Notes under the pieces: model-generated
The model's database searches: none
Told to the model about the DNA's origin: nothing
What the model saw: only the letters and a program-made list of their open reading frames with translations
Program-made: the position numbers and the translations under genes
Assembly: GCF_039621805.1 (NCBI RefSeq)
Contig: NZ_CP155074.1
Coordinates: 2,046,001 to 2,110,000, forward strand
Origin: Paraburkholderia sp. PREW-6R
GTDB taxonomy: Bacteria > Pseudomonadota > Gammaproteobacteria > Burkholderiales > Burkholderiaceae
Length of the DNA: 64,000 nt
Direction of reading: 5' to 3'
Part shown: positions 45,106 to 52,646 of the stretch, piece after piece
How the letters are laid out: each line of letters starts with the position of its first letter
Numbering within the stretch: position 1 is the stretch's first letter

Positions 45106-45855
45106 CTAGTACAGCGTCAAGCTGACCGGCGCGAGCCCTTCTATGCGGCCGCTCGCCGTGCCCGCCTTGCGTGGGAAAAACATGCCGGTGTACGAACCGG
45201 TGGTAATGACCATGTCCGGCGTCACCGTCACGCCTCGCGACGTCGCGTGATTGACGAGCCACGTCAACAGGCGGCGCGGATCGCCGGCCGGATTGGCCGG
45301 CGCGGACTCAACCACGTCGTGACCGTCGAAACTGAAGTGCAGCGACGGCGCCTCGAACGGAAAGTCATCGCGATAGGGCGAAAATTCGCCCACGATCAGC
45401 GCGCCGTGGTTTTGCAGATCGGCGAGCTGCGCGAGCTTGTCGACGTCGGGCCAGTGAGCGTAACGGCTCGCGACAATTTCGATGGTCGCGCCGACCGAGC
45501 CGATGCTCGCAACAACGGTCGCGTCATCGTACGGCGCGGTGGACGGCTCGAAAAGGCGGTTGAAGCGAAACGCGATCTCCAGTTCGAGCCCGAGCGGCGC
45601 AAAGGCCGAGCGCGGCAGGCGCGCGCCGTCCGCATGCAGATCGACGTGCGGCAGCGGCGCACCCTGAATCGGGCCGCTCGCGGCTTTGGCGCCGATCTTC
45701 CAGCCGCCGATGCGCGCGTCGCCTTGCTGCAGGATTTCGTGCTGGATTGCGTAAGCCGCGTCGGCGGTGGCGGGTATCTGTTCCGGCGCCAACGCATTCA
45801 GCGTCGTGTGATCGCGGCGTGCGTCGGCGAGAAGCTGGCTTAAAGTGGAGGTCAT
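45106..45855 (-). CDS. 2-keto-4-pentenoate hydratase-like (FAH superfamily) protein
   Basis: 249-residue protein of the MhpD/2-oxopent-4-enoate hydratase group. It has IPATADAAYAIQHEIL, RIGGWKIGAKAA, the metal site LGLELEIAFRF, GEFSPYRDDFPF, LLTWLVNHATSRGV and VITTGSYTGMFFP. Relatives hydrate 2-hydroxy-dienoates or decarboxylate 4-oxalocrotonate. In this operon, with no ring-cleavage enzyme in view, its substrate is unclear. The start 45855 has GGAGG before it. It lies 22 bp upstream of the YdiJ-like gene and downstream of the MFS carrier. Confidence 0.83.
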   Translation of the reverse strand: MTSTLSQLLADARRDHTTLNALAPEQIPATADAAYAIQHEILQQGDARIGGWKIGAKAASGPIQGAPLPHVDLHADGARLPRSAFAPLGLELEIAFRFNRLFEPSTAPYDDATVVASIGSVGATIEIVASRYAHWPDVDKLAQLADLQNHGALIVGEFSPYRDDFPFEAPSLHFSFDGHDVVESAPANPAGDPRRLLTWLVNHATSRGVTVTPDMVITTGSYTGMFFPRKAGTASGRIEGLAPVSLTLY

Positions 45856-45899
45856 GGAACCGGCAGTCTGTAGAGGGAGAAAAGTGCGTCGCCAACCGC

Positions 45900-47186
45900 T
45901 CACACGCCGAGGCTCGGGGAAACCGGCGCTTTGTCCGCATTCCCAAGTGCGAACTTGCTCTCCGGCTGCATGCGGAATGCGAGCACCACCCCTATCGCCA
46001 TCAACAGCATGCTGCCGACGAACGGCAGTTCCCAGCTTCCGAAGTAATCGATCAGGAAGCCGCCCATCACGGGCGAGATGATCGCGGCGAGCGCAGAACC
46101 CGTGTTCATCATCCCGCTCGCGGTGCCCGAGTATTCCGGCGCGATATCCATTGGAATCGCCCACATCGGGCCGATCGTCATTTCGGCGAAGAAGAAGCCG
46201 GACGCGAGACACGCCATCGACAGATACAGGCTGTGCGTGAACATCAGCGGAATCAGTGAAACCAGGCAGAAGAACATGCAGACCGACACCATCCAGCTAC
46301 GCGCACGCTTGAGGCTGCCCGTGCGCGTAAAAATCCAGTCTGTGACGATGCCGCCGAGCGTGTCGCCGATCACGCCGGCAAAGAACACCACCGACGCGAA
46401 GATCGCCGACTTCTGCAATTGCAGGTGGTAGCTGTGCAGGAAATACTGCGGGATCCAGCTGAGAAAGAGCCACAGCGTCCAGCCATAGCAGAAGTACACG
46501 ATCGTCACCGGCCACATGCGGCGAAACAGTTTGCCCCACGGCACACCGGCCGCCTTCGGCTTGGGCGCGGGCAGGATGTCGAGTTCCTCCGTCGTGATGC
46601 GCGGATGGTCCTTCGGATGTTCGGTGAAGGTCAGCGCCCATACCACTACCCATAGCAAGCTGAAAACGCCGCAAATGTAGAACGATTCGCGCCAACCCCA
46701 CGTCGCCATGACCAGCACGATCAGCGCGGGCGCGACCGCATTGCCGATGCGCGACGCCGCGTGCGTGATCCCCTGTGCAAAGCCGCGCTTTTCCTTCGCG
46801 ACCCAACGCGCCATCGCGGACGTCGCCGCAGGAAACGTGGCGCCTTCACCGAAACCAAGGAGCACGCGCGCCGCCAGCAGTGACACGAGGCCGCCGGCGA
46901 AACCGGTCAGCAGCGTTGCGATGCCCCACACCGCGCCGCAAAACAGCAGCGTGCGTTTCGCGCCGAAGCGGTCGCTGACCCAGCCGCCGATAATCTGGAA
47001 GATCAGGTACGGATAGGCGAACGCCGAAAAAACCAGTCCGACTTCCGTATGCGACAGATGAAATTCCTTGCCGAACCCGGCGGCCGCCGTACTGACATTG
47101 ACGCGGTCGAGATAGGTGATGAAGTACATGATGCAAAGCATCAATAGAACGATACTGCTCGCACTGGTCACACGAAACCGCTTCAT
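45900..47186 (-). CDS. MFS transporter, anion:cation symporter type
   Basis: 428 residues with 12 membrane segments. It has the ACS-family opening YFITYLDRVNVSTAAAGFG, the loop GGWVSDRFGAKRT, LLGFGEGATFPAATSAMARW and the late EYSGTASGMMNTGSALAA. This subfamily transports organic and sugar acids such as glucarate and galactonate. The start 47186 has GGAGAGAGACG upstream; a longer start at 47276 is less likely. It probably brings in the operon's substrate. Confidence 0.9.
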   Translation of the reverse strand: MKRFRVTSASSIVLLMLCIMYFITYLDRVNVSTAAAGFGKEFHLSHTEVGLVFSAFAYPYLIFQIIGGWVSDRFGAKRTLLFCGAVWGIATLLTGFAGGLVSLLAARVLLGFGEGATFPAATSAMARWVAKEKRGFAQGITHAASRIGNAVAPALIVLVMATWGWRESFYICGVFSLLWVVVWALTFTEHPKDHPRITTEELDILPAPKPKAAGVPWGKLFRRMWPVTIVYFCYGWTLWLFLSWIPQYFLHSYHLQLQKSAIFASVVFFAGVIGDTLGGIVTDWIFTRTGSLKRARSWMVSVCMFFCLVSLIPLMFTHSLYLSMACLASGFFFAEMTIGPMWAIPMDIAPEYSGTASGMMNTGSALAAIISPVMGGFLIDYFGSWELPFVGSMLLMAIGVVLAFRMQPESKFALGNADKAPVSPSLGV

Positions 47187-47371
47187 CGTCTCTCTCCATT
47201 GCATGTGTCGACGACGCGCCACTTCTGGCGCCGGCGCCGGTATCCGCGCGGCGCAGGACGCCGCGGTACATCGCAAGTCTTCGTTCCTGGCCTTATCGAG
47301 GCGTGGGTTTCGGCGGGAAGGGCTTTGGCGCCCTCCCCTGCGGACCTCTATTCAGGACCTTCGTGTTGCGC

Positions 47372-48592
47372 TCAGGCGGCCGCTTTCAGACCCGCCGCCT
47401 TCGACGGCTGGCTCAACCACTCCATCGCGGCAGGCATGCCGCTTTCCTTGAGCGGCACACCGGCAAGCCGCAGACCCATCTCGCAGCCGGCGAGCGTGGC
47501 AAGCAGCGTCAAATCGTTACAGTCGCCAAGATGGCCGATGCGGAACATGCGGCCTTTCATCTTGCCAAGGCCGGTGCCGAGCGACATGTCGAAGCGTTCG
47601 TAAATGAGCTTGCGCACCGCGTCGGCGTCCACGCCGTCGGGCATCATCACACCGGTGAGGACCGGGCTATAAACCGCCGGGTCCGCGCACTGAATCTCCA
47701 GTCCCCACGCGCGGACCGTGCGGCGGGTCGCTTCGGCGAGACGCTCGTGACGGGCGAACACGTTGTCGAGCCCTTCGCCGAGAATCATTTCCAGCGCTTC
47801 ATTCAGGCCGTACAGCAGGTTCGTGTTCGGCGTGTAGGGCCAGTAACCCGTCTTGTTCATTTCGACGATGTCGGTCCAGTCCCAGAAACTGCGCGGCAGT
47901 CTGGCCTGCTTGCTGGCGGCCACGGCTTTGGGCGAAATCGCGTTGAAGCTGATGCCCGGCGGCAGCATCAAGCCCTTTTGCGAACCCGACACGGTGACAT
48001 CGACGCCCCACTCGTCGTGGCGATAGTCGGCGCAGGCGAGACCCGAGATCGTGTCGACGAGCAGCAGCGCGGGATGGCCGGCCGCGTCGATCGCACGACG
48101 CACGGCGGCGATATCCGATGTCACGCCCGTGGACGTTTCGTTGTGCACGACGCAGACCGCCTTGATGCTGTGTTCCGCGTCGGCACGCAGACGCTCCTCG
48201 ATCATCTGCGGCTGCACGCCGCGACGCCAGCCCTCGATACCGGGCAAACCGAGGAACTCCGGCTTCAGCCCAAGGCTCTCCGCCATCTTTTTCCAGAGCG
48301 TGGCGAAGTGGCCGGTTTCGAACATCAGTACGTGATCGCCGGGGCTCAACGTATTGGAGAGCGCCGCTTCCCATGCGCCCGTACCCGACGCCGGATAGAT
48401 CACCACGGGCTGCTGCGTCTTGAAGATCTTTTTGATGCCGTCGAGCACCTTCAACCCGAGCTCGCCGAACTCCGGCCCGCGGTGGTCGATGGTCGGGTAG
48501 CTCATCGCCCGGAGAATGCGGTCGGGCACCGGGCTCGGCCCGGGAATCTGCAGGAAGTGGCGGCCGGCGGGATGAAAGTCGAGCTTTAGCAT
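47372..48592 (-). CDS. Alanine/serine-glyoxylate aminotransferase family protein
   Basis: 406-residue class V PLP aminotransferase. It has QIPGPSPVPDRILRAM (12-27), IYPASGTGAWEAALSN, VHNETSTGV, LLVDTISGL and the PLP-binding Lys206 in VSGSQKGLMLPPG, then FWDWTDIVEMN and GRMFRIGHLGD. The VSGSQKGLMLPPG and FWDW pattern is that of bacterial serine-glyoxylate aminotransferases. It would transfer an amino group to glyoxylate, linking the operon to C2 metabolism. The start 48592 has GGAG upstream. It is first in the operon, 19 bp downstream of a perfect palindrome. Confidence 0.88.
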   Translation of the reverse strand: MLKLDFHPAGRHFLQIPGPSPVPDRILRAMSYPTIDHRGPEFGELGLKVLDGIKKIFKTQQPVVIYPASGTGAWEAALSNTLSPGDHVLMFETGHFATLWKKMAESLGLKPEFLGLPGIEGWRRGVQPQMIEERLRADAEHSIKAVCVVHNETSTGVTSDIAAVRRAIDAAGHPALLLVDTISGLACADYRHDEWGVDVTVSGSQKGLMLPPGISFNAISPKAVAASKQARLPRSFWDWTDIVEMNKTGYWPYTPNTNLLYGLNEALEMILGEGLDNVFARHERLAEATRRTVRAWGLEIQCADPAVYSPVLTGVMMPDGVDADAVRKLIYERFDMSLGTGLGKMKGRMFRIGHLGDCNDLTLLATLAGCEMGLRLAGVPLKESGMPAAMEWLSQPSKAAGLKAAA

Positions 48593-48610
48593 AAGTCTTC
48601 TCCGATTGAA

Positions 48611-48624
48611 TTTTGCATGCAAAA
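48611..48624. promoter_or_regulatory. Perfect palindrome TTTTGCATGCAAAA, candidate GntR operator (operon side)
   Basis: 14-bp perfect dyad 19 bp upstream of the aminotransferase start codon, where a repressor would cover the leader. A one-mismatch copy overlaps the start of the divergent regulator gene. Confidence 0.65.
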
Positions 48625-48747
48625 AACTATATCAGACGATCCATGACGGTCCCAAGACGAAAATTGCCTTTTGGGCCCGGTGTTTACCCGCGCTATTAAC
48701 TAACGGACAAGGTTCCGATAAAATTCGCGTTGATATAGCTTGAGGGT

Positions 48748-48761
48748 TTTTGAATGCAAAA
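48748..48761. promoter_or_regulatory. TTTTGAATGCAAAA, candidate GntR operator (regulator side)
   Basis: Matches the palindrome at 48611 in 13 of 14 positions and overlaps the ATG (48754) of the GntR gene. The position suits negative autoregulation. Confidence 0.6.
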
Positions 48762-49467
48762 TTCGGATTTCGGTACGAGCGTCGCGATTGCCCCACTGAT
48801 GCCCAAGGTCGAGCGCCAGCGCCTGCATGACACGGTGGTGGAGCACATCCGCAGCTTTATCGTCGAAGGTGTTCTGGAGCCGGGCAAGAAGCTGAACGAG
48901 CGCGAACTGTGCGAGACGCTCGGCATTTCGCGCACGCCGTTGCGCGAGGCGCTGAAGGTGCTGGCGGCGGAGGGGCTGATCGAGATTTCGCCGAACCGGG
49001 GCGCGTCGGTGTCGAAGATGTCGGAGGCGGAGTTGCGCGAGACGTTCGAATTGATGAGCGGTCTCGAAGCGTTTTCCGGCGAACTGGCCGCGGAGCGGAT
49101 GACGGCAGCGGAGCTGGCGGAGATCAAGGCGCTGCATTACGCCATGCTCGCTTGCCGGACGCAAAACGATCTGCCCGGCTATTACAGCCGCAATCAGGCG
49201 ATTCACGACAAGATCAATGAAGCCGCGCGCAATTCGGCATTGCGGCAGACGTACATCGCAGTGAACCGCCGTTTGCAGGCGTTGCGGTTCCGGTCAAATT
49301 TTTCGGTGCCGAAGTGGGACAGCGCGATTCACGATCATGACGAGATGCTGAAGGCGCTGGAGGCACGTGACGGGAAAAAGCTCAGCGCGATCCTGAGGCA
49401 GCATTTGCTGGACAAGCGGGATGCGGTGTTGCAGGTGCAGCAGGCGGTAGCGGGCTCCACGTCGTAG
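48754..49467 (+). CDS. GntR family transcriptional regulator (FadR/FCD type)
   Basis: 237 residues. The N-terminal winged helix has RLHDTVVEHIRSFIVEGVL, GKKLNERELCETLGISRTPL and REALKVLAAEGLIEI. The C-terminal FCD ligand-binding domain is all-helical with the metal/ligand His region YYSRNQAIHDKINEA and SAIHDHDEMLKAL. It is divergent from the aminotransferase operon and very likely its local repressor. The start codon lies inside an operator-like sequence, supporting autoregulation. Confidence 0.9.
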   Translation: MQNSDFGTSVAIAPLMPKVERQRLHDTVVEHIRSFIVEGVLEPGKKLNERELCETLGISRTPLREALKVLAAEGLIEISPNRGASVSKMSEAELRETFELMSGLEAFSGELAAERMTAAELAEIKALHYAMLACRTQNDLPGYYSRNQAIHDKINEAARNSALRQTYIAVNRRLQALRFRSNFSVPKWDSAIHDHDEMLKALEARDGKKLSAILRQHLLDKRDAVLQVQQAVAGSTS

Positions 49468-49488
49468 CGCGAAGGTTCTTCACCGAAG

Positions 49489-49508
49489 ACCGGGCGGGAC
49501 CGCCCGGT
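49489..49508. terminator. GC-rich hairpin between convergent genes
   Basis: ACCGGGCGG and CCGCCCGGT around a two-base GA spacer, 22 bp after the GntR stop and 48 bp before the HD gene end. There is no U-tract, so it may act as an mRNA-end structure rather than a classical terminator. Confidence 0.45.
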
Positions 49509-49555
49509 CCAGCGGGAAAGAGCGCAGCGCCCCGCTCATCGGCTCTGCCCGCCGA

Positions 49556-50194
49556 TCAGTCTTTCCATGCGGACCCGAGAATGATCGAACAGAAATTGCC
49601 GCGATGGTAATGCGGGTCCTTCAGCGCCAGCACGTCCGCCTTGACGTTACCGAAGGTCGTCTCCGGCTTGTGGATCGTGCCTTGCGCAAAGGCCTCGATA
49701 ATGCCTTCCTTGAAATGCGCGCCGCGCGGATGAGCATGAATCACCTCATGCCGCTGCTGTTCGGTGAATTCGTCGTAGGCAAGACCGAGCACGTCCATTT
49801 CGACACCCGCCGTCACCAGTGCGATCACCGGCTTCATATGCTTTGGAATGCCAGGCGTCGTATGCAGCGCGATCGACGCCCACACCTGGTCGATGTCATC
49901 CTGGCCAATGCCGTGGCGCTGCAGGAAATCGCGCGCGGCATTCGCGCCGTCCACTTCGAAGCGCTCATGCTCGCTGCTGTACGGCGCGACGAGTCCCATG
50001 TCATGAAACATGGCGCCGATGTAAAGCAGTTCCGGGTCGTACTTGAGCTGCCTCCTCTCGCCGGCCAGCGAGCCGAACAGAAAGACGCGGCGCGAGTGAT
50101 GATACAGCAGTTCGGTTTCGGTATCGCGAACGAGCTGCGTAGCTTCGCGCGCCATCATGCTGTCGGGAATCCTGATGCCTGCAATCGTGGTCAT
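49556..50194 (-). CDS. HD domain phosphohydrolase-like protein
   Basis: 212-residue HD-superfamily protein. It has YHHSRRVFLFGSLAGE (first His), YIGAMFHDMGLV with the HD pair, and HTTPGIPKHMKP further on. Metal-dependent phosphohydrolase activity is expected; members near GlxA-like genes are sometimes cyanamide-hydratase-like, and the overall layout (DTETELLYHHSRRVF, FHDMGL, ASIALHT) fits that subgroup. The start 50194 has AAGGAG seven bases upstream. It is divergent from the GlxA-type regulator. Confidence 0.83.
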   Translation of the reverse strand: MTTIAGIRIPDSMMAREATQLVRDTETELLYHHSRRVFLFGSLAGERRQLKYDPELLYIGAMFHDMGLVAPYSSEHERFEVDGANAARDFLQRHGIGQDDIDQVWASIALHTTPGIPKHMKPVIALVTAGVEMDVLGLAYDEFTEQQRHEVIHAHPRGAHFKEGIIEAFAQGTIHKPETTFGNVKADVLALKDPHYHRGNFCSIILGSAWKD

Positions 50195-50428
50195 GACTAT
50201 GCTCCTTGAACGAATCGAGTGAACGGAACGCGCGGCCTTTGTGCGTTGAAAGCGCGTTTGGTATGCTGGCTCGCGGCACGTCTTCCTTGCTACCCGAGGC
50301 TGCGCCGCCAATGAGATGCAGTATTGGCCAGCGGGCTTGCGCGGGCAATCGCGGCGCACCGCTGAACACTGCCAAACGCACCGCGTTGACTGCCGCGCTG
50401 CCCGTTCATCGTCAAAGGAATGCTTTCG

Positions 50429-51391
50429 ATGCCCACCGTCGCGATCGCGATATTTCCAGGCGTGCAGGCGCTCGATGTCGCCGGTCCCGTCGACGTGTTT
50501 TCCGAAGCCAACCGTTTTCTCCCGCCCGCGGACCATTACACGGTCACGCTGGTGAGCGCGGAGCCTTCGCCGCTGCGGGCGTCGAACGGCATGACGCTGA
50601 CCGCCGACGCAACCTTCGATAGCGCGCGCGATCCATTCGATCTGGGCCTCGTCGCCGGCGGCCCGGCGCTGCCCGAAGGCGAAGCGCCCGACGCGCGGCT
50701 GCTCGACTGGCTGACTCACGTGGCGACACAGTGCAGCCGTTACGGGTCCATCTGCACCGGCGCGTTCGCGCTCGGTCATGCGGGCCTGCTCGACGGCCGC
50801 AACGTCACGACGCATTGGCAGCATGCGGCGCAACTGGCCGAGCAGTTTCCCGAGGCGCGCGTGGACTTCGACCGCATCTATCTGCGTGACGGTCCGCTCG
50901 TGACGTCGGCGGGTGTAACGGCAGGCATCGACCTGTCGCTCGCGCTGGTCGCCGAGGATCATGGCGCGCCAACGGCGCTGGCCGTTGCCAAGCGCCTCGT
51001 GGTGTTTGCACAGCGCCAGGGCGGCCAGTCGCAATTCAGCCCCTACCTGAGCGCGCCTGCCGACGACACCTCGCCCGTCGCCAAAGTGCAGGCACACGTG
51101 ATGGAGCGGATTCGCGAAAGCTTCACCGTCAAGCAACTGGCGGATGTCGCGGGAATGAGCGCCCGCAACTTCGCGCGCGTGTTCGTACAGGAAACGAGGA
51201 TCACGCCGCATGAATTCATCGAGCGTGCGCGGGTGGATGCCGCCCGCAAATTGCTCGAAAGCAGCGGCGCGGCGCTCAAGGCCATTGCGTACGATTGCGG
51301 CTTCGGCACCGCCGATCGCATGCGGATCGTCTTCACAAAACGTATCGGCGTGACGCCTATGCAATATCGCGAGCGTTTTCGCCCTACCTGA
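50429..51391 (+). CDS. GlxA family transcriptional regulator (DJ-1/PfpI domain plus AraC HTH)
   Basis: 320 residues. The N-terminal class-I glutamine amidotransferase-like domain at about 1-180 has IAIFPGVQALDVAGPVDVFSEA and the elbow SICTGAFALGHAGLLDG with its Cys. The C-terminal AraC-type double helix-turn-helix has QLADVAGMSARNFARVFVQE and AIAYDCGFGTADRMRIVF. Such proteins are ligand-responsive activators. ATG 50429 is preferred because AAGGA sits nine bases upstream; ATG 50420 is too close to it. The nearby HD gene is a plausible target. Confidence 0.88.
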   Translation: MPTVAIAIFPGVQALDVAGPVDVFSEANRFLPPADHYTVTLVSAEPSPLRASNGMTLTADATFDSARDPFDLGLVAGGPALPEGEAPDARLLDWLTHVATQCSRYGSICTGAFALGHAGLLDGRNVTTHWQHAAQLAEQFPEARVDFDRIYLRDGPLVTSAGVTAGIDLSLALVAEDHGAPTALAVAKRLVVFAQRQGGQSQFSPYLSAPADDTSPVAKVQAHVMERIRESFTVKQLADVAGMSARNFARVFVQETRITPHEFIERARVDAARKLLESSGAALKAIAYDCGFGTADRMRIVFTKRIGVTPMQYRERFRPT

Positions 51392-51470
51392 ACGGGACGG
51401 GCAAGCCACGCGTCAAAACATGACGTGAGAAAATGCGCGCTGTTCAAGCCCAGATCACAGGAACCCGCCC

Positions 51471-52229
51471 ATGACCTCCACGACCCCGATCCGCGCGATC
51501 GTCACCGGCCACACGCGTGGCCTCGGCGCGGCGCTCGCCGAACAACTGCTCGCGCGCGATATCGCAGTGCTCGGTTTGTCCCGCTCGCGCAACGCCGCAC
51601 TCCACGCCCGCTTTCCCGCACTGCTCAAGGAAATCGAACTCGAACTGGCCGACCCTGCTCGCGTCGCGCAATTGATCGCGACGGATGCCCTGCGCGAATT
51701 TGCCAGCGGCGCGCAGACCGTGCTGCTGATCAACAACGCCGGCATGGTGCAGCCGATCGGCCCGATTGAAGGACAGGACGCTGCGGCCATCGCCAGCGCA
51801 GTGAGCCTGAATGTTGCCACGCCGCTCATGCTGGCAAGCGCGCTCGCCGCCGCCACCACCGGCGCGAGCGATCGTCGCATCGTGCATATTTCGAGCGGCG
51901 CGGCCCGTCACGCTTACGCGGGCTGGAGTATCTATTGCGCGACGAAGGCGGCACTGGATCACCATGCGCGTGCTGTTGCGCTCGACGCCAATCGCGCACT
52001 GCGCATCTGCAGTCTCGCGCCGGGCGTCATCGACACGAACATGCAGGCGGAGATTCGCAGCAGCGGCGCCGAGCAGTTTCCGATGCGCGACAAGTTCGAA
52101 GACCTCAAGCGCAATGGCCAGCTAGTGACGCCTGACCAATGCGCAGCGCAATTGCTCGATTACGCGTTGAGCGATGCTTTCGGACAGACGCCGGTTGCCG
52201 ATATCCGCGAGATCAACAAGCCCGTTTGA
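51471..52229 (+). CDS. SDR family oxidoreductase
   Basis: 252-residue short-chain dehydrogenase. It has VTGHTRGLGAALAEQLL with a TGxxxGxG glycine motif, LINNAGMVQPIG, SSGAARHAYAGWSIYCATKAAL with the Ser and the Y-x-x-x-K pair, and SLAPGVIDTNM. The basic Ser-Arg residues after beta-2 (LGLSRSRNAAL) point to NADPH. It resembles sepiapterin/benzil-reductase-like SDRs. The substrate is not deducible. It lies 79 bp downstream of the GlxA regulator gene and is followed by the largest cluster of the 20-bp motif. Confidence 0.85.
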   Translation: MTSTTPIRAIVTGHTRGLGAALAEQLLARDIAVLGLSRSRNAALHARFPALLKEIELELADPARVAQLIATDALREFASGAQTVLLINNAGMVQPIGPIEGQDAAAIASAVSLNVATPLMLASALAAATTGASDRRIVHISSGAARHAYAGWSIYCATKAALDHHARAVALDANRALRICSLAPGVIDTNMQAEIRSSGAEQFPMRDKFEDLKRNGQLVTPDQCAAQLLDYALSDAFGQTPVADIREINKPV

Positions 52230-52245
52230 CGGGGCGCGAGTGTGC

Positions 52246-52265
52246 TCCCGAAAAGCCTCACCTTT
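52246..52265 (+). repeat. 20-bp dispersed motif, copy C
   Basis: TCCCGAAAAGCCTCACCTTT, beginning 16 bp after the SDR stop codon. AAAG and CTTT can pair around CCTCAC. Confidence 0.85.
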
Positions 52266-52433
52266 AGCTGGGCAGCCGGCATGTCGCGTGCCGTTCGTCA
52301 CATAAGGCGCGCAGCTGGACCCACGTTTTAACGCCCGGCAGCCTCTGATTGAGGTCTTAAGCACGGGCCATGCGCAGCGTTAGCGCAGAACTGCATGGCG
52401 CGAAGCCGCCACCGCGCCATGCATCACCGCACT

Positions 52434-52453
52434 TCCCGAAAAGTCTCACCTTT
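52434..52453 (+). repeat. 20-bp dispersed motif, copy D
   Basis: TCCCGAAAAGTCTCACCTTT, followed by CG. This extends the possible small stem to CGAAAAG/CTTTCG around TCTCAC. Confidence 0.85.
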
Positions 52454-52498
52454 CGCTCGAAACGGTCGGCCTGCGGCGGACGTCGCAACTCATGCCAC

Positions 52499-52518
52499 TC
52501 CCGAAAACGCTCACCTTT
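52499..52518 (+). repeat. 20-bp dispersed motif, copy E
   Basis: TCCCGAAAACGCTCACCTTT, identical to copies A and B more than 22 kb away. Confidence 0.85.
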
Positions 52519-52581
52519 CACCTTGAGGGGCAGGTCGCAAACGCATGCTGGGCGTAGCGCGTACCCCACCAATCCGTCGAC

Positions 52582-52601
52582 TCCCGCAAACCCTCACCTT
52601 T
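52582..52601 (+). repeat. 20-bp dispersed motif, copy F
   Basis: TCCCGCAAACCCTCACCTTT, the most divergent copy of this cluster in the A-tract; the CTCACCTTT end is unchanged. Confidence 0.8.
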
Positions 52602-52646
52602 CACGAGTGCCGACCTTAATTGCGCCGTGTCACACCGAGAGCGAAG

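Larger units (their letters stand above)
52230..52646. other. Intergenic region between convergent genes with four motif copies
   Basis: 417 bases with no supportable gene, holding four copies of the 20-bp motif (C-F) at uneven spacing (188, 65 and 83 bp start to start). All point in the plus direction, as does the upstream SDR gene. Confidence 0.65.

Noticed and set aside
52246..52601. CRISPR-like array formed by the 20-bp motif copies
   Set aside because: Spacers are very uneven (45-168 bp within this cluster), copies are few and divergent, and there are no cas genes.
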